This document shows positions 15,928-25,018 of a stretch of DNA of 64,000 nucleotides, piece by piece. The notes under the pieces were generated by a model. It worked only from the letters and a program-made list of their open reading frames with translations, was not told where the DNA came from and did no database searches. Every line of letters begins with the position of its first letter. The stretch's first letter is position 1. Origin of the DNA: Corallibacter vietnamensis (GTDB taxonomy: Bacteria > Bacteroidota > Bacteroidia > Flavobacteriales > Flavobacteriaceae); contig NZ_BAABBI010000003.1 of NCBI RefSeq assembly GCF_039537875.1, forward strand, positions 124,001 to 188,000. The letters run 5' to 3'. The translations under genes were made by a program, and so were the position numbers.

Positions 15928-16761
15928 TTATTCTTTAATTAAGCTACCCCATTCAGTCCATGACCCATCATATACAGATATGTTTTCATATCCAGAAATT
16001 TCAGCTCCTAACGCTAAAATGCATGCTGTAATTCCAGAACCACAACTAAAAATAATAGCATTATCAGCACTAACTATATCTGCAAAAATGACTTTCAACT
16101 CTGTAGCTGTTTTTAAACATCCGTTTGCTAGTAACCTTGTATAAGGTAAATTTATAGAATCAGGAATATTACCACTACGAAGTCCTTGTCGTGGTTCTGG
16201 CTCTAGTCCTTTAAATCTACTTTCAGATCTAGCATCTATAACAACATGAGATTTACTTTTGACTGTTTCAACTATATCTTCAAAAAACCTCATGTATTTA
16301 GGATTATAGCATGCTTTGAAATTACCCAAAACTATTTTTTTTGTAGCTTTTTTAGGTTCAACTTTAAAACCTGCATACTTCCAAGCGGGAAATCCACCGT
16401 CTAGAACTGCCACATTTTTATGACCAAAAGCCTTAAACATCCACCAAACTCGCGCGCTAGAATAAATACCTTTTTCATCATAAATAACAAGACAGCTTTC
16501 TTTATTAATTCCTAATTTTTGAGCTTCAGTTGTAAATTGTTTTTCAGAAGGAAATGTATTCGGAAATTTTCCAGAAGCATCACTGAATTTATGCTTTAAG
16601 TCAAAAAAACTAGCATGTGGTATTTGGGTTGATATGGTGTTAAAATCATTGTTACTAACTGCTTTTTGAATAGTCGCATTTAGAATAATGAGATTACTAG
16701 CCTCAAGATGCTCTTGAAGCCATACTACAGAAACTATAGAGCTTGGCACTTGAATTTCCAT
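15928..16761 (-). CDS. Sulfurtransferase, 3-mercaptopyruvate sulfurtransferase-like (two rhodanese domains)
   Basis: 277-residue tandem rhodanese protein. The inactive N-terminal domain spans about residues 5-135 and the active C-terminal domain about 155-275, with Cys240 in CGSGITA. That active loop is the one typical of mercaptopyruvate sulfurtransferases rather than thiosulfate sulfurtransferases. It would move sulfane sulfur from 3-mercaptopyruvate to a thiol acceptor. There is no signal peptide. It lies between the GshB-like ligase and the N-formylglutamate amidohydrolase with gaps of 20 and 4 bases, so it belongs to the same transcript. Confidence 0.9.
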   Translation of the reverse strand: MEIQVPSSIVSVVWLQEHLEASNLIILNATIQKAVSNNDFNTISTQIPHASFFDLKHKFSDASGKFPNTFPSEKQFTTEAQKLGINKESCLVIYDEKGIYSSARVWWMFKAFGHKNVAVLDGGFPAWKYAGFKVEPKKATKKIVLGNFKACYNPKYMRFFEDIVETVKSKSHVVIDARSESRFKGLEPEPRQGLRSGNIPDSINLPYTRLLANGCLKTATELKVIFADIVSADNAIIFSCGSGITACILALGAEISGYENISVYDGSWTEWGSLIKE

Positions 16762-16781
16762 AAAAAAAGAAGTTTATTTGG

Positions 16782-17819
16782 TTAAGCGTCAGCTACTGTT
16801 TTACGAAGTCTAGCACGTCTATCAAAAGCTTGAAGTTTATCTAAAACTTTACTTTCAATAAAGTCAATAACTTTTACTTCGATTTTGGTTTTTGGTTTAT
16901 ATACTTTATTGATATAGGTAATACCTCCAGGAGACATTACATTAACTTCAACAAGCTTACCTCCTATTACATCAATACCAACAAAATAAAGACCATCACT
17001 AACTAGTTTAGGTCCTATTTGTTTGCAAAGTGCTTTTTCGGCTTTTGTTAGCGTATGTCGCTGAACACTTCCGCCGGCTGTAACATTAGATCGGTGATCG
17101 TCTGTGCCGGGAACTCGTTTCATAGCACCTACAGGTTCGCCATTTAACATTAAAATCCTTACATCACCTTCATCAGCTCCTTCTATATAATCTTGTAAAA
17201 TAACGTAGTTTGATGTACCATCAGGGTTTGTTATATAAAAATCTAACAACGAGTTAATATTGCGCATTGCTGATTTTTCTATTAGAATAACACCAGAACC
17301 ACCAAAACCATTTAATGGTTTTATAATCATTTTATCAGATTTTGACTCTTTAATTTGCTTAACTAAATAGTTTTTATTTTTTGATACGTGCGTATTAGGA
17401 ATAATATTACTGTGTGCGTCACCAAATGCGGCTGTGTAAAGCTTATTATTAGCTTCTCGCATTCCTTCTAATGAATTGATGATGAATACATCATTCTTAA
17501 CAGAATCTAAAAAATTGAGCATTAAAGGATCTAACGGTGGATTTGCTCTAAAAAACAACGCATCAAAACCTGCTAGTGGTAACATCTCTTCACGTAATGT
17601 TACTTTTTTATAAAATGCTTTTAATGAACTGGGAACTTTATCCATTCTACTAATTACGTTACAAAACGCGTTAGTAACGCTATCCCTAATGGTTAAGTTT
17701 GCAGGAGTGCACATAGCAACGCCGTGCCCACGTTTTACACACTCTTTTATAAGTGCTAAACTGGTGTCATTTTCAGGATCGATATTATCCCAAGGATACA
17801 TTAAAAAGCAAATATTCAT
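16782..17819 (-). CDS. GshB-like ATP-grasp ligase (glutathione synthetase family)
   Basis: 345-residue protein with the prokaryotic glutathione synthetase layout: N-terminal domain starting MNICFLMYPWDNIDPENDTS, then an ATP-grasp domain with the glycine loop IIKPLNGFGGSGVILIE (about residues 166-182), DEGDVRILMLNGEPVGAMKR and VGIDVIGGKLVEVNVMSPGG (about 287-306) carrying the Mg-binding Glu/Asn. It would ligate an amino acid to a carboxylate such as gamma-Glu-Cys. However, no gshA is nearby and the organism encodes BshA for bacillithiol, so glutathione may not be the product. It heads the ligase/MST/amidohydrolase/peptidase cluster, 48 bases after the dicarboxylate symporter gene. Confidence 0.85.
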   Translation of the reverse strand: MNICFLMYPWDNIDPENDTSLALIKECVKRGHGVAMCTPANLTIRDSVTNAFCNVISRMDKVPSSLKAFYKKVTLREEMLPLAGFDALFFRANPPLDPLMLNFLDSVKNDVFIINSLEGMREANNKLYTAAFGDAHSNIIPNTHVSKNKNYLVKQIKESKSDKMIIKPLNGFGGSGVILIEKSAMRNINSLLDFYITNPDGTSNYVILQDYIEGADEGDVRILMLNGEPVGAMKRVPGTDDHRSNVTAGGSVQRHTLTKAEKALCKQIGPKLVSDGLYFVGIDVIGGKLVEVNVMSPGGITYINKVYKPKTKIEVKVIDFIESKVLDKLQAFDRRARLRKTVADA

Positions 17820-17867
17820 GAAAAGATTCTTTTTAGTGGTTAAATTTTATAATTTAAATATAAAATT

Positions 17868-19175
17868 TTATTTGCCCTTATTGTAATTATCGTTCCAGTT
17901 TTTTGTTTTTGGTTTTCCTAATTTTCCAACAGATTTAGCCACAAGCATTGAAACCGCAGCATCACCAGTAACGTTTACTGTAGTTCTACACATATCTAAA
18001 GGTCTATCTATTGCAAAAATTAAAGCTAAACCTGCTTCAGGAATTCCTGCTTGAGCTAATACAATAACTAACATTACCATACCTGCTCCAGGAACCGCAG
18101 CACTACCAATAGATGCTAATGTCGCTGTAGCAATGATACCTAATTGTACACCAAAACTTAAATCCATACCAAAAGCTTGGGCAATAAACACTGCGGCTAC
18201 GGCTTGATACAAGCTTGTACCATCCATATTTATAGTAGCTCCAATAGGAAGCACAAAGCTTGTTACTTCTTCTTCAACACCTAAATGCTCTTCTACGCGC
18301 TCCATAGTCACAGGAAGCGTCGCTGCACTACTACTTGTAGAAAACGCTAATAATTGGGCAGGAGAAATACCATTTAAAAAGAACTTTGGTGTTTTTTTGG
18401 TTACAGCATAAACAATTAATGTATAAATAACCAACATTAAAGCCAAGCCAAGTACAACACAGAAAGCGTACCAACCCAAAGCCTTGAATAAATCGGCACT
18501 TGGTGATTCTACTATTAATGCTGCTAATAAAGCAAAAACACCATAAGGTGCTGCAAGCATTATGATGTCTATAAGTTTTAAAATCACCTCATTAAAACCA
18601 TCAAAAAAGGCTTTTACTGGTTTAGCTTTTTCTTGCGGAATTAAAATAAGTCCAATACCAAAGAAAATAGCAAAGAATATTACTTGAAGCATATTACCAT
18701 TATCACTTGCGGCATTAAATATATTGCTTGGCACTAAATCTTCTAATGCTTGCAGAGGTCCAGATTCTTTTTGTTTTTCAGCAGCTGCAATTTTAGAGTC
18801 GGCGTCACCTTTATAGCTTTCTACCAATTCGGTTCTTGTTTCTTCTGATATTGATGTTCCTGGTTTTACAATATTTACAACCGTCAATCCTATTGATACA
18901 GCAATAATGGTGGTTAGTATGTAAATACCTATGGTTCTTCCTCCCATTTTAGAGAGTTTTGAAATATCTTTTAAATCTGATACGCCTTTTATTAAAGATG
19001 CTAATATTAATGGAACCGCAATTAACTTTAGTAAATTGATAAATATGGTTCCAAAGGGTTTTATCCAGTTAGTAACGAAGGTGCTTCCCCACTCAAAATT
19101 TGCCATAATGAGTGCAAAAACAACTCCTAATATCATACCTATTATAATTTGCCAATGTAATGCGAGTTTTTTCAT
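17868..19175 (-). CDS. Dicarboxylate/amino acid:cation symporter (GltP/DctA family)
   Basis: 435-residue DAACS-family secondary carrier with eight membrane helices and two re-entrant loops. The serine-rich hairpin SSSAATLPVTM (about residues 277-287) and the NMDGT motif in GATINMDGTSLYQA (about 309-322) are diagnostic; the conserved DRPLDMCRTTVNVTGD (about 385-400) carries the substrate-binding Asp and Arg. It imports glutamate, aspartate or C4-dicarboxylates with Na+ or H+. It lies 48 bases upstream of the GshB-like gene on the same strand and may supply its Glu precursor (inference). Confidence 0.93.
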   Translation of the reverse strand: MKKLALHWQIIIGMILGVVFALIMANFEWGSTFVTNWIKPFGTIFINLLKLIAVPLILASLIKGVSDLKDISKLSKMGGRTIGIYILTTIIAVSIGLTVVNIVKPGTSISEETRTELVESYKGDADSKIAAAEKQKESGPLQALEDLVPSNIFNAASDNGNMLQVIFFAIFFGIGLILIPQEKAKPVKAFFDGFNEVILKLIDIIMLAAPYGVFALLAALIVESPSADLFKALGWYAFCVVLGLALMLVIYTLIVYAVTKKTPKFFLNGISPAQLLAFSTSSSAATLPVTMERVEEHLGVEEEVTSFVLPIGATINMDGTSLYQAVAAVFIAQAFGMDLSFGVQLGIIATATLASIGSAAVPGAGMVMLVIVLAQAGIPEAGLALIFAIDRPLDMCRTTVNVTGDAAVSMLVAKSVGKLGKPKTKNWNDNYNKGK

Positions 19176-19257
19176 AATTTGTTTTTATTTTTTTAGCCCT
19201 GATTGAGGCGATATCCTTTTGTTTGCAAAAGATAAAGCTGAAAGCAGGAAATAGCTT

Positions 19258-20319
19258 CTAATTATACATTTTATTTAGCAGGTAATAATCTGCTAATACT
19301 AATGCTGCCATAGCTTCTACAATAGGTATGGCTCTTGGTACAACACAAGGATCATGACGTCCTTTACCTTGCATTTCAACAATATTTCCGGCATTATCTA
19401 ATGCATCTTGTTTTTGAATTACTGTAGCAACAGGTTTAAAGGCTACTCTAAAATAAATATCCATTCCGTTGCTTATACCACCTTGAATACCTCCTGAAAG
19501 GTTGGTTTTTGTAGTTCCATCTTGATTGAATAAATCGTTGTGTTCTGAACCTTTCATTTTTGCGCCACAAAATCCGCTTCCGTATTCAAATCCTTTTACG
19601 GCATTAATTGATAGCATGGCTTTTCCTAAATCGGCATGAAGTTTATCAAAAACGGGTTCACCTAATCCTACAGGTACATTTTGTAATACACAGGTTATTG
19701 TACCACCTATGGTATCACCTTCTTTTCTAATGATTTTAATACGCTGAATCATTTTTTCAGCCACTTCAGGATCAGGACAACGAACAATATTACTTTCGGT
19801 TTTACTAAAATCTAATGCTTGATATGGCTTTTCAAGAAATATATCTCCCACAGAAGATGTATAGGCATTGATACTTACTGAAGCTAATAATTGCTTGGCA
19901 ATAGCACCTGCAACAACTCTACAAGCTGTTTCACGGGCAGAACTACGACCGCCGCCACGGTAATCTCTTATGCCATATTTTTTATCATACGTATAATCTG
20001 CATGGCTTGGACGATAAACATCTTTAATATGTGCGTAGTCTTTTGACTTTTGATTGGTATTTCTAATATTAAAACCAATAGGTGTTCCTGTTGTTTTCCC
20101 TTCAAAAATACCTGATAAAAACTCTACAGTATCGGGTTCTTTTCGTTGGGTTACAATCTCTGATTGCCCAGGTTTTCTTCTATCTAGTTCGTTTTGAATG
20201 GCATCAAAATCCAGTTCTAATCCTGGAGGACACCCATCAATAACACCACCAATTGCAGCTCCATGAGATTCTCCAAATGTGGTTAGTTTAAATAATTTTC
20301 CGAAGGAATTTCCTGCCAT
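19258..20319 (-). CDS. aroC: Chorismate synthase
   Basis: 353-residue FMN-dependent chorismate synthase, catalysing the last step of the shikimate pathway (EPSP to chorismate). Signatures are GNSFGKLFKLTTFGESHGAAIGG at the N-terminus with its catalytic His (shown here in part: GESHGAAIGG), RPSHADYTYDKKYG, RGGGRSSARETA (about residues 121-132) and GIQGGISNG. Length and start are normal. It is a single gene, divergent from the LpxH-like gene across a 211-base AT-rich space without a clear TAnnTTTG element. Confidence 0.97.
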   Translation of the reverse strand: MAGNSFGKLFKLTTFGESHGAAIGGVIDGCPPGLELDFDAIQNELDRRKPGQSEIVTQRKEPDTVEFLSGIFEGKTTGTPIGFNIRNTNQKSKDYAHIKDVYRPSHADYTYDKKYGIRDYRGGGRSSARETACRVVAGAIAKQLLASVSINAYTSSVGDIFLEKPYQALDFSKTESNIVRCPDPEVAEKMIQRIKIIRKEGDTIGGTITCVLQNVPVGLGEPVFDKLHADLGKAMLSINAVKGFEYGSGFCGAKMKGSEHNDLFNQDGTTKTNLSGGIQGGISNGMDIYFRVAFKPVATVIQKQDALDNAGNIVEMQGKGRHDPCVVPRAIPIVEAMAALVLADYYLLNKMYN

Positions 20320-20530
20320 GTAATAAGCTTTATCCGTTTGTATTTTGTTATAGTTTTGCTAAAGTAATTGTATTATTAGAGAAACAAAAATGGAATTTGA
20401 TTGTAAATAAACAATTTACAAAAAACTCAAATAACAATTTCATAACAATATACTCATACTTAATTAATTATGCGTTAATGATTACATAACTTATAAATAG
20501 GTTATTTGTAAAAGTAAACTTATTTGCCCT

Positions 20531-21388
20531 TTGGATTTAAAACGTAAAGTAGAAATAGCCGTAATATCTGATGTTCACCTAGGCACATACGGTTGTCATG
20601 CCAAACAGTTACTCACGTATTTAAACAGTATTCAGCCCAAAAAACTTATCCTAAATGGAGATATTGTTGATATTTGGCAATTTAGCAAACGATATTTCCC
20701 TAAACCACACTTGAAGGTTATAAAGAAAATAATGGATATGGCTGCTGATGGTGTTGAAGTTATATACATCACAGGGAATCACGACGAAATGCTTCGTAAA
20801 TTTAGCGATATGACTATTGGCAATATTTCTATTGTTGATAAAAAAGTATTAGATCTTGATGGTAAAAAAGCTTGGTTTTTTCATGGTGATGTTTTTGACG
20901 TTTCCATACAAAATGCCAAATGGCTAGCAAAATTAGGAGGCTACGGTTATGATTTGCTAATTTTACTCAATAGAGCTACCAATTGGTGTTTAGAAAAATT
21001 AGGCAAAGAAAAATACTCATTATCTAAACGAATAAAAAACAGTGTAAAAGGCGCAATAAAATACATTAGTGATTTTGAAGAAGTAGCATCAGATTTAGCT
21101 ATTGAAAATGGTTACGACTATGTTATTTGCGGTCATATTCATCAGCCTAAAATACTTATTAAAGAAAATAAGTTTGGTAAAACCATGTACTTAAACTCTG
21201 GCGATTGGGTTGAAAATTTCACTGCATTAGAATATCAATTTAAACGCTGGAAAATATACAACTACAATAAGGATAAGCTTTCGCCCTTTTTTGCTGATGA
21301 AGACATAAAAGAAATGGAAATTAAGGACTTAATAGCCGCAATTACTATTGTTGAACCAGAAAAAAAGAAGAAAAAGAAGTTAAATTAA
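20531..21388 (+). CDS. Metallophosphoesterase, UDP-2,3-diacylglucosamine diphosphatase (LpxH)-like
   Basis: 285-residue calcineurin-type phosphoesterase. The metal ligands are all visible: ISDVHLG (Asp14, His16), LNGDIVDIW, ITGNHDE, FHGDVFD and CGHIHQP. The two-metal core and overall length resemble LpxH, which cleaves UDP-2,3-diacylglucosamine in lipid A synthesis, but several flavobacterial paralogues share this description, so the specific substrate is uncertain. The start is a TTG; the beta strand VEIAVISDVHLG begins only seven residues later, so it cannot lie much further downstream. It converges with and overlaps the YdiJ-like gene by 9 bases. Confidence 0.82.
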   Translation: MDLKRKVEIAVISDVHLGTYGCHAKQLLTYLNSIQPKKLILNGDIVDIWQFSKRYFPKPHLKVIKKIMDMAADGVEVIYITGNHDEMLRKFSDMTIGNISIVDKKVLDLDGKKAWFFHGDVFDVSIQNAKWLAKLGGYGYDLLILLNRATNWCLEKLGKEKYSLSKRIKNSVKGAIKYISDFEEVASDLAIENGYDYVICGHIHQPKILIKENKFGKTMYLNSGDWVENFTALEYQFKRWKIYNYNKDKLSPFFADEDIKEMEIKDLIAAITIVEPEKKKKKKLN

Positions 21389-24325
21389 TGCTTCTTTAAG
21401 AATTGTTATAGGATGCTTTGCTTCTCTTTGAGTTCCATCCTTTATTTGATGTCTACAACTAGTTCCGTTTGCTGCAATAATAACATCTGTACTTGCTTTT
21501 CTTATAGCAGGAAACAATGTTTGCTCACCTACTAGCATACTTACTTGATAATGCTCTTTTTCATAACCAAAACTACCTGCCATACCACAACAACCACTTG
21601 GTATAATAGTAACACTATAGTTTTTAGGAAGATTTAAAACTGAAAAACTTGATAATTGATTAGCGAGTGCTTTTTGATGGCAATGCCCATGAAATTTAAT
21701 AGTACGTTTATTGGTTGTAAATTGGTTTGATGTTATGTTTCCTTGTTCTATTTCACTTTGTAAAAACTCTTCTATTAAAAACGTGTTATCAGCTATTTTT
21801 TGAGCAGCTTTTTTATCGTCAGCTAGTTTTAAATATTCATCTTTGAAAGTTAAAATAGCTGATGGTTCAATACCTATTAAAGGGCTGTTTTCTGAAACGA
21901 TATTTTTAAAAATAGAAACATTACTATTTGCTAGTTTTTTAGCTTGTTTTAAAAATCCTTTTGATAAAAATGCGCGTCCCGACTCTTCATGTTTTACAAT
22001 ACGAATCTTATAATTTAAGGCTTGTAACAACAAGATAGCATCCTTCCCAATTTGAGTGTCTAAATGGTTTGTAAATTCATCAACAAAAAGTATAACCTCT
22101 TTTTTTATTTCACTTTCAATCTTTTGATTTACAGTGTTTAAAAATATTTTATTTAAACTTTTAGTTGACATTAATGGCAACTGTCTTTCTTTAGCTATAC
22201 CTAATGAACTTTTCAGTATTCTGGAAGAAATTGTATTAGAAAAAACAAAATTTGTTAACCTAGGAATCTTACTTCCATAATGATTGAGCACATTATTATA
22301 AGCAAATAATTTTGTTCTAAAACTGGTACCATGTTCCTTTTGATATTGATATTGAAATTCTGCTTTTAAAGCCGCAACATTTACACTACTTGGGCATTCG
22401 CTAGCGCAGGCTTTACAGCTTAAACACAAATCAAAAACATCTTTTAATTCCTTGTGATTAAATTTATTTTTCTTTTCTGACGTTGTTAAAAACTCCCGTA
22501 AAGCATTTGCTCTTGCTCTGGTAGTATCTTTTTCATTTTTGGTGGCTCTATAGCTAGGACACATAGTTCCTCCAAACTCTGGTAATTTCCGGCAATCACC
22601 AGAACCGTTACATTTTTCGGCTTCCCTTAAAATTCCTTGAGATGCTGAAAAATCTAAAATTGTTTCAATATCAGGCTCAACTCTATCTGCTTCATATCGC
22701 AAATTTTCATCCATTGGCAAAGTTTCAACTATTTTCCCAGGATTAAAGATACTTTTAGAATCAAAGGCTAGTTTAATACGTTTTAATAACTCATAATTAG
22801 TATTACCTAGCATTAATGGAATAAATTCAGAACGAACAATGCCATCTCCATGTTCACCACTCATAGATCCACCATATTTTTTTACTAAATGAGCTACATC
22901 TGTGGTTATTTTTCTAAACAATACAACATCTTGTTGCTTTTTAAGATTCAGAATTGGTCTCAAGTGCAACTCGCCTGCTCCTGCATGCGCATAGTAAACA
23001 GCTTCTTGACCGTGACGTTTCATCAGGTTGGTAAACTCGTTTATATATTGTGATAAATCAGCTAATGCTACTGCAGTATCTTCAATACAAGCAGCGGTCT
23101 TTTTATCTCCAATTATATTACCAAGCAATCCTAATCCTGCTTTTCGTAATTCTATAGCTTTGTTTATATCAGCACCATAAAGCAATGGATTAGCATAACT
23201 TAACTTTGTTAGCTCTATAGCTTTCAATAACTGTTTAGCCTTTTTATCTACTTGATCAAAAGAATCCCCTTTTACTTCACACATTAATATTGCTTCTGGT
23301 TCTCCTACAATAAACTGCCTGTTTTCTTGTTGTGTTTTATTGTGTTTAGTAAGATTTAAGATGGTTTTATCCATCATTTCGCAAGTATGCAAATTGTATT
23401 GCATAGCGGTTTCAACCATATTTAAGCAATCTTCAATAGACTTAAAATGACTAGCAATCATAATACTTTCACTAGGCGGCAGCTCATCTAATTGCAATGT
23501 TATTTCTGTAGTAAAAGCCAATGTTCCTTCACTTCCGGCTAGAAGTTTACACATATTAAAAGGCTCTGATGCATTAGAAAACATAGCGCTTTTTATTAAT
23601 TCATCAACTGCATATCCTGTGTTTCGTCTGTGAATTTCTGATTTTGGAAAGTTTGATATTATATTTTGTTGCGTATCCGTATCAGACAATTCATTATAAA
23701 GAGTTTTATAAATAGCGCCTTCTAAAGAGTTCTCATTGACTTTTTCTAAAAACTCATCTTTAGATAAGCTTTTGAAGGTAGCCTCACTTCCATCACTCAA
23801 AATTGTTTTTAGCTGCAATACTTTATCTCGAGTTACACCGTATTGAATAGATGTAGTTCCTGATGAATTATTACCTACCATACCTCCAATCATACAACGG
23901 TTTGATGTTGACGTGTTTGGTCCAAAAAATAAACCAAAAGGCTTTAAAAACGTGTTAAGCTCGTCTCTTACCACTCCAGGTTGTACAGTTACCGTTTTTA
24001 ATGTTTCATCAAGACTTAAAATTTTTGTAAAATACCTAGAGACATCTACAACTATACCGCTACCAACGCATTGCCCTGCAAGTGATGTTCCTGCTGTTCT
24101 TGGTATTAAAGACGTATTATGAGTACTTGCAAACAATACTAATTTCTTTATATCATCTACTGTTTTTGGAAAAGCAACAGCAAGTGGTAAAATTCGATAT
24201 ACCGAAGCATCTGTTGCGTATAATATTTTCATTAAGTCATCAACATGCAGTTCTCCAGTAAGTTGTGCTTTTAATGTTGCTAAATGTTTGTAGATACTCA
24301 TAATTCTGTATAAAGACTTGCTCAT
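21380..24325 (-). CDS. YdiJ-like FAD- and Fe-S-binding dehydrogenase
   Basis: 981-residue fusion. An FAD_binding_4 domain is at about residues 40-230 (LIPRTAGTSLAGQCVG, then GGMVGNNSSGTTSIQYG), an FAD-oxidase C-terminal domain at about 260-540 (GEHGDGIVRSEF), a ferredoxin-like segment at about 570-650 (CLSCKACASECP), and a CCG domain near 905-920 (SGCCGMAGSFG). The layout matches YdiJ, a D-2-hydroxyglutarate dehydrogenase, and related D-2-hydroxyacid or D-lactate dehydrogenases. Electrons would pass from FAD through Fe-S clusters to a quinone or carrier. Translation may begin at Met9 (24301). It is monocistronic; substrate by family inference only. Confidence 0.88.
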   Translation of the reverse strand: MSKSLYRIMSIYKHLATLKAQLTGELHVDDLMKILYATDASVYRILPLAVAFPKTVDDIKKLVLFASTHNTSLIPRTAGTSLAGQCVGSGIVVDVSRYFTKILSLDETLKTVTVQPGVVRDELNTFLKPFGLFFGPNTSTSNRCMIGGMVGNNSSGTTSIQYGVTRDKVLQLKTILSDGSEATFKSLSKDEFLEKVNENSLEGAIYKTLYNELSDTDTQQNIISNFPKSEIHRRNTGYAVDELIKSAMFSNASEPFNMCKLLAGSEGTLAFTTEITLQLDELPPSESIMIASHFKSIEDCLNMVETAMQYNLHTCEMMDKTILNLTKHNKTQQENRQFIVGEPEAILMCEVKGDSFDQVDKKAKQLLKAIELTKLSYANPLLYGADINKAIELRKAGLGLLGNIIGDKKTAACIEDTAVALADLSQYINEFTNLMKRHGQEAVYYAHAGAGELHLRPILNLKKQQDVVLFRKITTDVAHLVKKYGGSMSGEHGDGIVRSEFIPLMLGNTNYELLKRIKLAFDSKSIFNPGKIVETLPMDENLRYEADRVEPDIETILDFSASQGILREAEKCNGSGDCRKLPEFGGTMCPSYRATKNEKDTTRARANALREFLTTSEKKNKFNHKELKDVFDLCLSCKACASECPSSVNVAALKAEFQYQYQKEHGTSFRTKLFAYNNVLNHYGSKIPRLTNFVFSNTISSRILKSSLGIAKERQLPLMSTKSLNKIFLNTVNQKIESEIKKEVILFVDEFTNHLDTQIGKDAILLLQALNYKIRIVKHEESGRAFLSKGFLKQAKKLANSNVSIFKNIVSENSPLIGIEPSAILTFKDEYLKLADDKKAAQKIADNTFLIEEFLQSEIEQGNITSNQFTTNKRTIKFHGHCHQKALANQLSSFSVLNLPKNYSVTIIPSGCCGMAGSFGYEKEHYQVSMLVGEQTLFPAIRKASTDVIIAANGTSCRHQIKDGTQREAKHPITILKEALI

Positions 24326-24454
24326 AAAACTAATAAGAAATTCAATATAAATACTTGTTTAGCGTTATTTTTATAAGGTAACATTTAAAGAAATTTTAAC
24401 GTCTATTTATCACGATATACCGTATATTAAAATAAAAAAACAAAAAATTATTTT

Positions 24455-24970
24455 ATGAAAAACATTTTTTTAGTAGCAGGTGCGCTTTTAGGTTTTGTTA
24501 CATTCTCAAGTGCTCAAAACATTTCTGATAATGCCATAGGATTACGATTAGGTGATAGTGATGGATTTGGCGCTGAAATATCCTACCAACGTGCTATTTT
24601 TGATAGCAATCGCCTTGAAGTAGATTTTGGCTGGCGTGATGGTAAAAACTTTGATGGTATAAAATTAATTGGGTTATACCAATGGGTTTGGAATATTGAA
24701 GGTGGATTCAATTGGTATGCGGGAGCTGGTGCTGGATTTGCTGCATTAAAACATGACAGAACCAGATATTATGGTCCTTTTTTAACGGTTGTGGAAGAAA
24801 ACAAAGATGCTTTTTTTATTGCAGCTGGTAATGTAGGAATTGAATATAATTTTGATTTTCCTCTTCAATTATCTTTAGACTTAAGACCTGAACTTGGTTT
24901 TGGCGATGACGATTTAGATAATAATGATCTTGATTTTGATATTGGATTAGGAGTACGATACAAATTTTAA
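24455..24970 (+). CDS. Small outer-membrane beta-barrel protein
   Basis: 171-residue secreted protein. The signal peptide MKNIFLVAGALLGFVTFSSAQ is cut after Ala-Gln-type motif, and the rest alternates Gly-aromatic strands (NFDGIKLIGLYQWVWN, GGFNWYAGAGAGFAALK, VGIEYNFDFPLQLSLDLRPEL) ending in GVRYKF, the usual terminal aromatic of an outer-membrane barrel. About eight strands fit the length. The function is unknown; it resembles small porin-like barrels of the OmpW/OmpA-barrel size class. It is followed by a strong terminator. Confidence 0.8.
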   Translation: MKNIFLVAGALLGFVTFSSAQNISDNAIGLRLGDSDGFGAEISYQRAIFDSNRLEVDFGWRDGKNFDGIKLIGLYQWVWNIEGGFNWYAGAGAGFAALKHDRTRYYGPFLTVVEENKDAFFIAAGNVGIEYNFDFPLQLSLDLRPELGFGDDDLDNNDLDFDIGLGVRYKF

Positions 24971-24974
24971 TTTT

Positions 24975-25010
24975 AAAAAAAACTACCTTAAAATAAGGTG
25001 GTTTTTTTTA
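24975..25010. terminator. Rho-independent terminator after the barrel gene
   Basis: A 9-bp stem (24982-24990 with 24994-25002, one G-T pair, 3-base loop) is flanked by A residues before and a run of T after. It separates the barrel gene from the convergent bshA and may work on both strands. Confidence 0.8.
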
Positions 25011-25018
25011 ACTTATAG

